Of a stretch of DNA of 54,153 nucleotides, positions 48,371 to 54,153 are shown piece by piece. Numbering within the stretch: the first letter of the stretch is position 1; every line of letters starts with the position of its first letter. Source of the stretch: JANMDR01 sp031376425 (lineage in GTDB: Bacteria; Pseudomonadota; Gammaproteobacteria; Burkholderiales; Usitatibacteraceae); contig JANMDR010000230.1 of assembly GCA_031376425.1 (NCBI GenBank), positions 1 to 54,153 on the forward strand, read 5' to 3'. A program made the position numbers and the translations under genes. Under the pieces are notes generated by a model. That model saw nothing but the letters and a program-made list of their open reading frames with translations. It had not been told where the DNA came from and searched no databases.

Positions 48371-48524
48371 GTTTATCCGCATATCAACAGAAAACTTCTA
48401 GTAACGCGGCGTGATTACCTGCATAAAGAAATTATGCTGCTCGTGCTACAGCACAATTCTTGTTGCCGATATATTTGAAACCGCAACACTAATAGCATAA
48501 ATTCAACTAAAGATTATACTACTT

Positions 48525-48612
48525 AGAGTTTACTGCCTATACGGCAGTTAAATGGAAAAATGGAAAGCAAGACAAATATAACAATTTTCTAAGCTGCCTT
48601 ACGGCAGTAATT
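48525..48612 (-). CRISPR. Degenerate two-repeat mini-CRISPR (CreA/CreR-like) in the cas3-csy1 gap
   Basis: Read on the minus strand. First repeat at 48586-48612: hairpin CTGCC/GGCAG with a shortened 4-nt loop and the exact I-F handle CTTAGAAA at its 3' end. Second repeat at 48525-48552: ACTGCCGTATAGGCAG, with the 5-nt loop differing from the main repeat at one base, but a degenerate 3' end. The stems are 61 nt apart, against 60 in the main array. The spacer begins ATTGTTATATTTGTCTTGCT at 48585 and runs to about 48554. A Cas6f cut after the first hairpin would give a normal 5' handle. No other spacers follow. Confidence 0.8.
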
Positions 48613-48653
48613 CAAAAATAAACAGTTTAATATTTTCCCTTCCTTAACTTTAA

Positions 48654-48687
48654 CCATTGTAATACTAGTCTTACTTTGCTTCTTAAT
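48654..48687 (+). promoter_or_regulatory. Predicted binding site for the mini-CRISPR guide, with CC PAM
   Basis: CC at 48654-48655 is followed by a 32-bp protospacer at 48656-48687 beginning ATTGTAATACTAGTCTTACT. It matches the mini-CRISPR spacer at 22 of 32 positions and at 18 of the first 22. Mismatches in that part are at 6, 10, 12 and 18. All seven pairing seed positions (1-5, 7, 8) match. The flank CTTTAACC differs from the crRNA handle CTTAGAAA at four positions including the two next to the spacer, as needed for target recognition. Confidence 0.75.
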
Positions 48688-48702
48688 AAAATTATATTGC
48701 TT

Positions 48703-48720
48703 ATACTAGAATTCTAGTAT
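48703..48720. promoter_or_regulatory. Perfect 18-bp palindrome (possible operator), ATACTAGAATTCTAGTAT
   Basis: Two inverted ATACTAG half-sites separated by AATT less two bases. Further half-sites are at 48662-48668 (ATACTAG, inside the predicted guide target) and 48765-48771 (TTACTAG). The palindrome overlaps promoter-like elements on both strands: TATACT (48702-48707, plus) and ATGACA(48726-48731)-17 bp-TAGTAT(48703-48708), minus. A ribbon-helix-helix or HTH regulator is a plausible ligand; BrnA-like protein is a candidate by proximity only. Confidence 0.55.
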
Positions 48721-48803
48721 AGCATTGTCATACTTGAAATTTCAAATCACTTTGCTTTTAAAAATTACTAGTGCTTTAAAAGTATTTTTCAACAACAACC
48801 CTT

Positions 48804-48850
48804 AAGCAGCAAGTTGCACCATCAGAAAGAACATTAATGCCTAGCACACC
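48804..48850 (+). repeat. Leader duplication, copy 1
   Basis: AAGCAGCAAGTTGC, then CC, AGAA, GA, AC and ATGCxTAGCA in the same order and spacing (to within 2 nt) as at 49705-49751. Here the ATG is the start of the 195-aa gene. Confidence 0.7.
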
Positions 48851-49424
48851 CAACTATTCCTTCGGAGAAATTGCTGATCACCAAGAAATAGTGACCAAAC
48901 ATAACCGATTTGCGTCACGATGGGTCGATGGACAGCATTGGGATTTTACCCATTTAGAGGCGTTTGTGTTGAAAGTTCCGATTGATTTGTCGCCAAATCA
49001 AACTATGACTATTGACGTTATCGTATTGTTTTCAAATCACTGTTTCACCCGCAGCCTTAGCACAGGAGAAACCGTTGCTAAGGATTGGCTTTTTAACGAT
49101 GGCCGCGAAAGCAGGGTGCTCGACAGAGCAAGATACGATCTTTCCAAACAACATCTGCGAGCCATTGTCACGCAATTGCCATTGCGGCACATTTTTATTG
49201 CTGACCCAGACCGACCAAATTATGTGACTATTGAAGTACCAAGTAACACGGGACAGAAACCCGCGCAGTATGCGGTTTTCTTTGAAGTTGAACGAGATAA
49301 GCAACGAAAAAAGCGCGTGCTACTACGCATCCAGACTGCCTATGTGTTGGAGCAAACGTCGAAACGATTGCAACAAGCTAAGAGAATCAATTTCAATGTG
49401 CTTTTACGGAGGGCATACCTTTAA
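48837..49424 (+). CDS. Unrecognised 195-aa protein within the cas locus
   Basis: 195 aa, soluble, basic at the C-terminus. Notable blocks: HWDFTHLEAFVLKVPI, VLFSNHCFTRSL, RYDLSKQHLRAIV, and YAVFFEVERDKQRKKRVLLRIQTAYVLEQ near the end. The closely spaced His/Asp residues and the FSNHCFT block look like conserved family signatures, but I cannot name the family. It interrupts the usual cas3-csy1 junction. The DNA at its start (AAGCAGCAAGTTGC to ATGCxTAGCA) is a duplicate of the sequence just before csy1, suggesting it was inserted or captured by a local duplication. A strong hairpin follows it. It could be a toxin, a regulator or a passenger. Confidence 0.7.
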   Translation: MPSTPNYSFGEIADHQEIVTKHNRFASRWVDGQHWDFTHLEAFVLKVPIDLSPNQTMTIDVIVLFSNHCFTRSLSTGETVAKDWLFNDGRESRVLDRARYDLSKQHLRAIVTQLPLRHIFIADPDRPNYVTIEVPSNTGQKPAQYAVFFEVERDKQRKKRVLLRIQTAYVLEQTSKRLQQAKRINFNVLLRRAYL

Positions 49425-49441
49425 AATTAAGGCACAAAAAC

Positions 49442-49466
49442 CAACGGCCACACGAGGTGGCCGTTG
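49442..49466 (+). terminator. Perfect 10-bp hairpin after the 195-aa gene
   Basis: CAACGGCCAC / GTGGCCGTTG with a 5-nt loop, 17 bp after the stop. No T-tract follows, so it may be a Rho-dependent end, an mRNA stabiliser, or part of an RNA. Confidence 0.6.
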
Positions 49467-49628
49467 CATGCAAGATTCTCTACCGATTGCTCGGACTTCT
49501 ACACCAGGTAGAACCTAGTTTCCTAGGCGGCGCTTCTTTTCGCACTTGCTTATAGAAGATCTATGAAATGATTATAACAGGGTAACGATTGTTAGTACAG
49601 CCAGCATTAGGGAAGTATTTTTTTGTAT

Positions 49629-49665
49629 AGCTGCGCATTAAATGTGTTCAATGCACAGCTTTTTA
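49629..49665 (+). terminator. Intrinsic-terminator-like hairpin upstream of csy1
   Basis: AGCTGCGCATT / AATGCACAGCT (one mismatch in 11) followed by a run of five T. It should separate transcription from the 195-aa gene from that of the csy operon, or act as an attenuator. Confidence 0.6.
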
Positions 49666-49704
49666 ACCGCCGCCCATTTCGACTCGGGCTAACCAAGCAC
49701 ACTC

Positions 49705-49751
49705 AAGCAGCAAGTTGCGCCGCTAGAAGGAGAACTTTGATGCATAGCAAA
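49705..49751 (+). repeat. Leader duplication, copy 2
   Basis: Second copy of the leader described at 48804; here it carries a better Shine-Dalgarno (AAGGAG) and leads into the nine-codon ORF. Confidence 0.7.
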
Positions 49752-49769
49752 CATTCACACAGAAGATAG
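49740..49769 (+). CDS. Nine-codon leader ORF ending AGA-AGA-TAG (CreT-like candidate)
   Basis: ATG at 49740 with a perfect AAGGAG at 49727-49732 (7-nt spacing) encodes MHSKHSHRR. The last two codons before TAG are tandem AGA. CreT toxin RNAs of CreTA modules are mini-ORFs with a strong ribosome site and rare AGA codons that trap the cognate tRNA; this ORF has those traits and lies in a cas operon interruption where such modules occur. Alternatively it is a leader peptide controlling csy1 through the hairpin at 49789, or the remnant of a gene start left by the leader duplication. Confidence 0.45.
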   Translation: MHSKHSHRR

Positions 49770-49788
49770 TGCTTAGTACGTAAAAATA

Positions 49789-49816
49789 TTGGCTCGGTGC
49801 ACGAACACTGAGCCAA
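49789..49816 (+). promoter_or_regulatory. Hairpin between leader ORF and csy1
   Basis: TTGGCTCGGTG / CACTGAGCCAA, 11 pairs including one G-T, 6-nt loop, ending 31 bp before the csy1 ATG. No T-tract. May couple translation of the leader ORF to csy1 expression. Confidence 0.5.
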
Positions 49817-49847
49817 CCCTTCCGCAGTTCCATTATAGGTGATAGCT

Positions 49848-51149
49848 ATGGAAAATGTAAGTCCGCATCCTAAGATCATACGTACCTTGATTCATGAATT
49901 TATTGGCGCGCGGTTGCACGCCAAATTAGAACTACTGAAAGAAGATGACGTTGAAAAGCGTCAAGCGCTGGTGGCGCAACACGAGCCTGTAGCATGGCTC
50001 AACGATGCGGCGCGGCGGGCTAGTCAGATTCAATTGGCTACCCATACCTTGAAGGCTATTCACCCTGATGCACGGGGCAGCGTAGTTAATTTGCATAAGC
50101 CTATATGCACTGATGAAGCATTAATTGGCACCCACAGCTTGCAAGATAAAACCGCAGACGTAGTGGGCAATGCGGCGGCGCTGGATGTGTTTAAACTACT
50201 GAAGTTAACCCATGATGGCCGTAGCATCATCACGCGGCTGTTAGATAATGATGCGGATTTGCTGGCAGCTTTATCTGACGATGCTGTGCTGGCAGAATCT
50301 TTAGCTAATAGCCTGCTTGCGGTAACGGTTGCCGATGATGTTGCCAGTAGCCACACATTAGCCAAACAACTCTACTTTCCGGTGGCTAACGGCAGCTATC
50401 ACTTATTGGCACCGTTGTTCCCTACTGCATTAGTGCAGCATTGGCATAAGCTGCGCAGCGATGGTGATTATTTTTCTGAGCCGGGTAAAGCAGCACGGGC
50501 GGCGCGTAAAGCAGGGTTAACGCATCCTGTTGGTTATGTGGATTATCCTAATTTAGCGGTGCAATCATTTGGGGGCACCAAACCCCAAAATATTTCACAG
50601 CTTAATAGCGAGCGGGGGGGGAAGGCATTTTTATTATCCAGCCTGCCGCCGACGTGGGATCACACTCTGGTTACACCACCAAAAGGCGAATCTATATTTA
50701 GCGGTGCGTTTTCAGACCGCCCAATGTTGCGTGTACTCACAAAAGATTTACGTGATTTTTTAGCGGCTGCAAAGGCAAATAATCAAAACAATATGGAAAT
50801 TCGCCAATACCGCGAAGATGCGATCACAAATATTGTCGATGAATTTTTAGCCTTCATCGCAGAACTTGACACCTTAACACCGGGATGGAGTTTACAGCGC
50901 AGTTGTAACCTTCCGCCTGCGCAGCAGTATTTACTAGACCCCTATGCAGAGCGTGACGCCGAGCAATTGGCAGAATGCGAAGGGTGGGAAACCACGGTGG
51001 CGCATAGCTTTGGGCTGTGGCTTAACAGCGCTATTCGAATGGATGAAAACCCAATGGGTGACGCCGAGCAACGCATATGGAAGCACCTATTACTAAAACA
51101 TTTAAACGCGTTAGCCAAAGATTTAAAGGAGATGCGCAATGACGATTAA
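49848..51149 (+). CDS. csy1: Type I-F Csy1 (Cas8f)
   Basis: 433 aa from the ATG at 49848, chosen because AGGTGA (49837-49842) is well placed for it; the GTG at 49839 lies inside that ribosome site. Matches Csy1: a helical N-terminus, RDKT-like linker, FGGTKPQNISQLNSERGGKAFLLSSLPPTW, and a C-terminal helical bundle. It is the large subunit that reads the PAM and starts R-loop formation in the Csy surveillance complex. Overlaps csy2 by 11 nt. Confidence 0.95.
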   Translation: MENVSPHPKIIRTLIHEFIGARLHAKLELLKEDDVEKRQALVAQHEPVAWLNDAARRASQIQLATHTLKAIHPDARGSVVNLHKPICTDEALIGTHSLQDKTADVVGNAAALDVFKLLKLTHDGRSIITRLLDNDADLLAALSDDAVLAESLANSLLAVTVADDVASSHTLAKQLYFPVANGSYHLLAPLFPTALVQHWHKLRSDGDYFSEPGKAARAARKAGLTHPVGYVDYPNLAVQSFGGTKPQNISQLNSERGGKAFLLSSLPPTWDHTLVTPPKGESIFSGAFSDRPMLRVLTKDLRDFLAAAKANNQNNMEIRQYREDAITNIVDEFLAFIAELDTLTPGWSLQRSCNLPPAQQYLLDPYAERDAEQLAECEGWETTVAHSFGLWLNSAIRMDENPMGDAEQRIWKHLLLKHLNALAKDLKEMRNDD

Positions 51150-52170
51150 AACTTATAACTGTGCCGTGGTTTTGCCACAGCTTTATGTACAAAACGCCAA
51201 TACCATTTCCGGACCGATGACATGGGGCTTCCCCGCTATGAGCGCCTTTACCGGCTTTGCCCATGCATTGCAGCGCAAGCTTCAAAGTGATGGTTTTGAT
51301 ATTTATTTTGATGCTGTTGCCGTGGTGTGCCATCATGCCGAACCGCAACTGGCGGCTGGGCATTCTTTTCGACCACGCGGCTTTTGCCTAACGCGTAATC
51401 CGCTTAACGCCACGGGGGAGACGGCTGGTATTGTTGAAGAAGGCCGGATGCACTTAAACCTAAGCCTGATACTCACCGTATCTGGTGCTGACGCACCGAT
51501 ACAGCTAGATGCACCACAGGCTAGTGCTGAGGATGCGTCAATGCCAACGCAGCCTAATGCAACGCTAAAGGATAAAATCATGGCGCACGCGTTAAGCATG
51601 CGTTTGGCTGGTGGCAGTATTGTGCCGCCTGACGCAATACAGCGACGACAAAGGCGGCCAAAATTTTTTGTTTGGCATACCGAAAACAAAGATGGGGTGC
51701 AGCGCAAATTAATGCGCTATGTGATGCCAGGCTATGCGCTAATTAGCCGCGCAACACTATTGGCAGACCATCTGATGACCATGCGTGAAACGAATGCTGC
51801 AACCACAGCGTTAGACGCACTGCTGGATTTATGCGCGTTACATTCTGCCCCAACCGAAAATCAGAGCAACACTACTGAAGAAGGCAAGATAGAGTGGAAA
51901 ACATCGCGCCGCAAACCCACCACAGGAAGCGGAAAAGGCTGGCTGGTGCCGATTCCCTTAGGGTACGCCGCTATTTCTGATTTATCTCCGGCGGGTGCTG
52001 CTAAAAATACGCGTGACCCCACCGTGCCATTTTGTTTTGTTGAAAGTGTATTGGGCTTAGGCTCTTGGCAATCACCCCACCGCTGCACCAACCTTGAAGA
52101 CATGTTGTGGCGCTTTGATGCGCAACCGCACGCAGGCACTTACTTAATTTCAAATACGCAAGCTCAATAA
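51139..52170 (+). CDS. csy2: Type I-F Csy2 (Cas5f)
   Basis: 343 aa. N-terminal VLPQLYVQNANTISGPMTWGFPAMSAFTGFAHALQRKL and C-terminal HRCTNLEDMLWRFDAQP are typical of Csy2. With Csy1 it holds the crRNA 5' handle (CUUAGAAA). There is a low-complexity Ala/Asp/Gln linker near 115-135. Starts inside csy1. Confidence 0.95.
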   Translation: MTIKTYNCAVVLPQLYVQNANTISGPMTWGFPAMSAFTGFAHALQRKLQSDGFDIYFDAVAVVCHHAEPQLAAGHSFRPRGFCLTRNPLNATGETAGIVEEGRMHLNLSLILTVSGADAPIQLDAPQASAEDASMPTQPNATLKDKIMAHALSMRLAGGSIVPPDAIQRRQRRPKFFVWHTENKDGVQRKLMRYVMPGYALISRATLLADHLMTMRETNAATTALDALLDLCALHSAPTENQSNTTEEGKIEWKTSRRKPTTGSGKGWLVPIPLGYAAISDLSPAGAAKNTRDPTVPFCFVESVLGLGSWQSPHRCTNLEDMLWRFDAQPHAGTYLISNTQAQ

Positions 52171-52188
52171 TTTCCTAGGAGAACTACC

Positions 52189-53223
52189 ATGGCTACAAAT
52201 ACAGAACTTAAAACTGCATCCGTACTAGCTTTTGAACGCAAAATTGATCCATCAGACGCCGTATTTTATGCAGGTAATTGGGCTGACCAAGCAAAACCAG
52301 ATGCGTGGGAAGCCATAGCGAATGTAGAAAAATCGGTACGGGGCACTATTTCAAATCGCATGAAAGGTGGTGAGAACGACCCCGCTAAATTGGATGCTAA
52401 GATTGAAGTTGCTAACCTGCAAAAAGTAGATGTGGCCGCCTTACCGCCCGATAAAGACACCCTAAAAGCGCAATTTACGGTGCGTATTTTGGGCGGCACC
52501 GGCACCCCAAACGCGTGTAATAACGCGGCCTATCAAACCAAACTATTAAGCACCATCGCAGGCTATGCCGCTAAAACCGAGTTTGCGCAATTAGCCCAGC
52601 GCTATGCTAGCAATATTGCCAATGCACGGTTTTTATGGCGCAACCGGATGAGCGCTGAATCGGTAACGGTCACGGTAAAACATGTAAAACAAGGCACAGC
52701 CGTAGCCACATGGACCTTTGATGCCCTTAGCTTTACGTTACGTAATTTTGATGTGCCTGCAGCATCAAAAGCCGCCCATGCCGCGCTGGCCGCAGTGATT
52801 CAGGGCGCATTAAACGGTAAGGGCTATGCCTTGCTAGAAGTCACCGCTTATGCGCGTATGGGTGCGGCGCAAGAAGTATTTCCAAGCCAAGAACTGGTGC
52901 TTGATAGCAAAGAGAAGAAAAGCAAATTTCTATACTCGGTAAAAAACATCGCCGCCATGCATAGCCAAAAAATCGGCAACGCCTTACGCACCATTGATAC
53001 ATGGTATCCAGACGAAGATGCAGTGGGCGCCATTGCCGTGGAACCCTACGGTTCGGTAACGGCGCTAGGCAAAGCCTATCGCCAACCAGCTAAAAAGCAG
53101 GATTTTTATTCATTGCTAGACGGTTGGATGATAAAAGACCAAGTACCCTCACTGGATCAGCAGCACTATGTAGTAGCCACCCTAATTCGCGGCGGCGTGT
53201 TTGGTGCATCTGGTAAGGAATAG
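52189..53223 (+). CDS. csy3: Type I-F Csy3 (Cas7f), backbone subunit
   Basis: 344 aa preceded by GGAG. TASVLAFERKIDPSDAVFYAGNW at the N-terminus and IGNALRTIDTWYPDE near the C-terminus mark Csy3. Six copies coat the spacer part of crRNA; its thumb flips out every sixth base, which is the rule used here to judge the mini-CRISPR target match. Confidence 0.96.
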   Translation: MATNTELKTASVLAFERKIDPSDAVFYAGNWADQAKPDAWEAIANVEKSVRGTISNRMKGGENDPAKLDAKIEVANLQKVDVAALPPDKDTLKAQFTVRILGGTGTPNACNNAAYQTKLLSTIAGYAAKTEFAQLAQRYASNIANARFLWRNRMSAESVTVTVKHVKQGTAVATWTFDALSFTLRNFDVPAASKAAHAALAAVIQGALNGKGYALLEVTAYARMGAAQEVFPSQELVLDSKEKKSKFLYSVKNIAAMHSQKIGNALRTIDTWYPDEDAVGAIAVEPYGSVTALGKAYRQPAKKQDFYSLLDGWMIKDQVPSLDQQHYVVATLIRGGVFGASGKE

Positions 53224-53225
53224 CG

Positions 53226-53795
53226 ATGGATCACTACCTTGATTTTCTAGTATTGGACAATCCTGAGATAGGGCGGGATTCCATATTGGCGATGCTGTTT
53301 GACGGCCTGCATCAAGCCTTCATCCACACCAATAACACCACAATGGGCATCAGTTTTCCAAAGGTAAAAGCACATGCAAGCCCCCCTACCTTGGGAAACG
53401 TATTACGCCTACACGGCACCCTAGCGGAAATAACGCACCTAATTGCCTTGCCAGCGTTAAGCAAACCGCTAGATTACGTGCGCACCAGCCCACCAACAGC
53501 GGTGCCCCCCCAAGCCACCTTCTGTAGCGTGACGAGGCAACAAGTAAAAAGTAACGCTGACCGACTAAGGCGACGGGCAATGCGCCGCCATGACTTAACG
53601 ATGGAACAAGCCATACAGCGCATTCCCGATACGGTGATGAAAACATCGAACGCGCCGTATCTAATCGTTCGCAGCCGCAGCACCCAGCAATCGTTTAGGC
53701 TGTTTCTACTTCACAGCAAAACCCAAGCAAGCGCCATAAAAGGCACCTTCAACGCCTACGGCTTAAGTAGCAACGCCACCATCCCATGGTTTTGA
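53226..53795 (+). CDS. csy4: Type I-F Csy4 (Cas6f), crRNA endonuclease
   Basis: 189 aa. Catalytic His29 sits in LFDGLHQAF as in Pseudomonas Csy4, and the arginine-rich helix that reads the repeat hairpin is KSNADRLRRRAMRRHDL (about 117-133). It cuts directly after the CTGCC/GGCAG stem. The mini-CRISPR repeats keep that stem and should therefore be substrates. Ribosome site AAGGA before the ATG. Confidence 0.95.
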   Translation: MDHYLDFLVLDNPEIGRDSILAMLFDGLHQAFIHTNNTTMGISFPKVKAHASPPTLGNVLRLHGTLAEITHLIALPALSKPLDYVRTSPPTAVPPQATFCSVTRQQVKSNADRLRRRAMRRHDLTMEQAIQRIPDTVMKTSNAPYLIVRSRSTQQSFRLFLLHSKTQASAIKGTFNAYGLSSNATIPWF

Positions 53796-53947
53796 CCCTC
53801 TTTTTTGTTATTAACAACCCTCTTTTTTTATGACTAAAAAATAGCAATAAAATCAAAGGGTTAGCAGTGGGTGATTACAGGAGGGTAAAAAAGGGTTTAT
53901 GGTAGGTTTTGTGTATAGAATCAAAGGCTTAATGATGTGTTTGGCTA
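53796..53947 (+). promoter_or_regulatory. CRISPR leader with two perfect IHF consensus sites
   Basis: AT-rich 152-bp sequence between csy4 and the first repeat. AATCAAAGGGTTA (53851-53863) and AATCAAAGGCTTA (53919-53931) both fit WATCAANNNNTTR exactly, 68 bp apart; the proximal one is 17 bp from the first repeat. IHF bending of the leader is known to be required for spacer integration in I-F systems. A CCCTCTTTTTT repeat at the start may act as the csy4 terminator. Confidence 0.75.
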
Positions 53948-54153
53948 GTTCACTGCCGTGTAGGCAGCTTAGAAAAAGCTGCGCCATTCATTAATTAAGC
54001 GCACAGAGTTCACTGCCGTGTAGGCAGCTTAGAAAATGAGGTTACCTTTTCGGTATTCGTCCCACACGTTCACTGCCGTGTAGGCAGCTTAGAAAGTTAT
54101 AAAAAAAGCTAGGATTTTTGCTGTTTGGTTCACTGCCGTGTAGGCAGCTTAGA
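53948..54153 (+). CRISPR. Type I-F CRISPR array (start; runs off the window)
   Basis: Four copies of a 28-bp repeat (GTTCACTGCCGTGTAGGCAG followed by CTTAGAAA) at 53948-53975, 54008-54035, 54068-54095 and 54128-54153 (last one cut by the window end). Three 32-bp spacers lie between them. The repeats are identical, so this is the leader-proximal, active end. By eye none of the three spacers matches elsewhere in the window. Confidence 0.98.

Noticed and set aside
48589..48657. 22-codon minus-strand ORF running into the first mini-CRISPR repeat
   Set aside because: No Shine-Dalgarno before its ATG and its end is dictated by the repeat sequence; no evidence of translation.
49588..49594. Second seed match (ATTGTTA) of the mini-CRISPR spacer upstream of csy1
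   Set aside because: The preceding bases are CG rather than CC and matching stops after seven positions; a 7-mer hit in this much sequence is expected by chance fairly often.
49789..49816. Hairpin before csy1 as a third degenerate CRISPR repeat (a creA next to the mini-ORF)
   Set aside because: Stem sequence TTGGCTC/GAGCCAA is unrelated to the CTGCC/GGCAG stem and no CTTAGAAA handle follows.
53976..54127. Possible self-targeting by the three main-array spacers
   Set aside because: I found no match with a CC PAM elsewhere in the window by eye; a full search needs the genome and phage databases.

Overview
The window is a bacterial chromosome segment, most likely from a betaproteobacterium near Burkholderiales. 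The evidence is the pepA/holC/valS block with divergent lptF, the trxB-smr pair, a DUF3460 gene (a family I know mainly from betaproteobacteria), a GlrK-QseG-GlrR type operon and a fused cas2-3 gene. GC content looks moderate. Intergenic spaces are full of short REP-like palindromes.

Layout. 1-2026: a two-gene RloA/RloB (AbiL-like) putative anti-phage operon. 2190-4005: a decayed copy of part of an MFS gene, a small secreted protein and the intact MFS transporter. 4082-10913: housekeeping genes valS, a coiled-coil protein, holC and pepA, with divergent lptF. 11010-11270: tRNA-Ser(GGA), its terminator, and a degraded duplicate of both. 11587-18297: a ClpP-fold lipoprotein, then FecR, CHASE2-cyclase and DUF349 genes on the minus strand. 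18919-26816: NHL-repeat protein, GMC oxidoreductase plus MFS, htpX, trxB and smr, separated by repeat arrays. 27292-34597: a tightly overlapping minus-strand operon of methyltransferase, DUF1016 nuclease, SF2 helicase and GIY-YIG protein, read as a restriction-modification-like defence island. 34790-39810: a pseudo-receiver Ser/Thr kinase, a LytS/LytR-type two-component pair, an alpha/beta hydrolase and a DUF3460 gene. 39945-43640: GlrK-like kinase, QseG-like lipoprotein and GlrR-like sigma-54 activator.

43675-54153 is a complete type I-F CRISPR-Cas locus: cas1, cas2-3, a roughly 1.85 kb interruption, then csy1-csy2-csy3-csy4, a leader with two perfect IHF consensus sites, and the start of an array (28-bp repeats, 32-bp spacers) that runs off the window end.

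The most interesting part is the cas3-csy1 interruption. It holds (i) an antisense two-repeat mini-CRISPR whose first repeat keeps the exact 8-nt I-F crRNA handle; (ii) about 70 bp away, a sequence matching that mini-array's spacer at 18 of the first 22 positions, preceded by a correct 5'-CC PAM, with three of the four mismatches at positions 6, 12 and 18, which are not base-paired in type I effector complexes; (iii) an 18-bp perfect palindrome overlapping promoter-like elements beside that target; (iv) a BrnA-like orphan antitoxin gene and an unrecognised 195-aa gene; and (v) a nine-codon leader ORF before csy1 with a perfect Shine-Dalgarno and tandem AGA-AGA codons before its stop, resembling CreT toxin RNAs. 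I infer a CRISPR-derived RNA circuit (CreA/CreR-like) in which the Csy complex uses a degenerate guide to bind and regulate its own locus.
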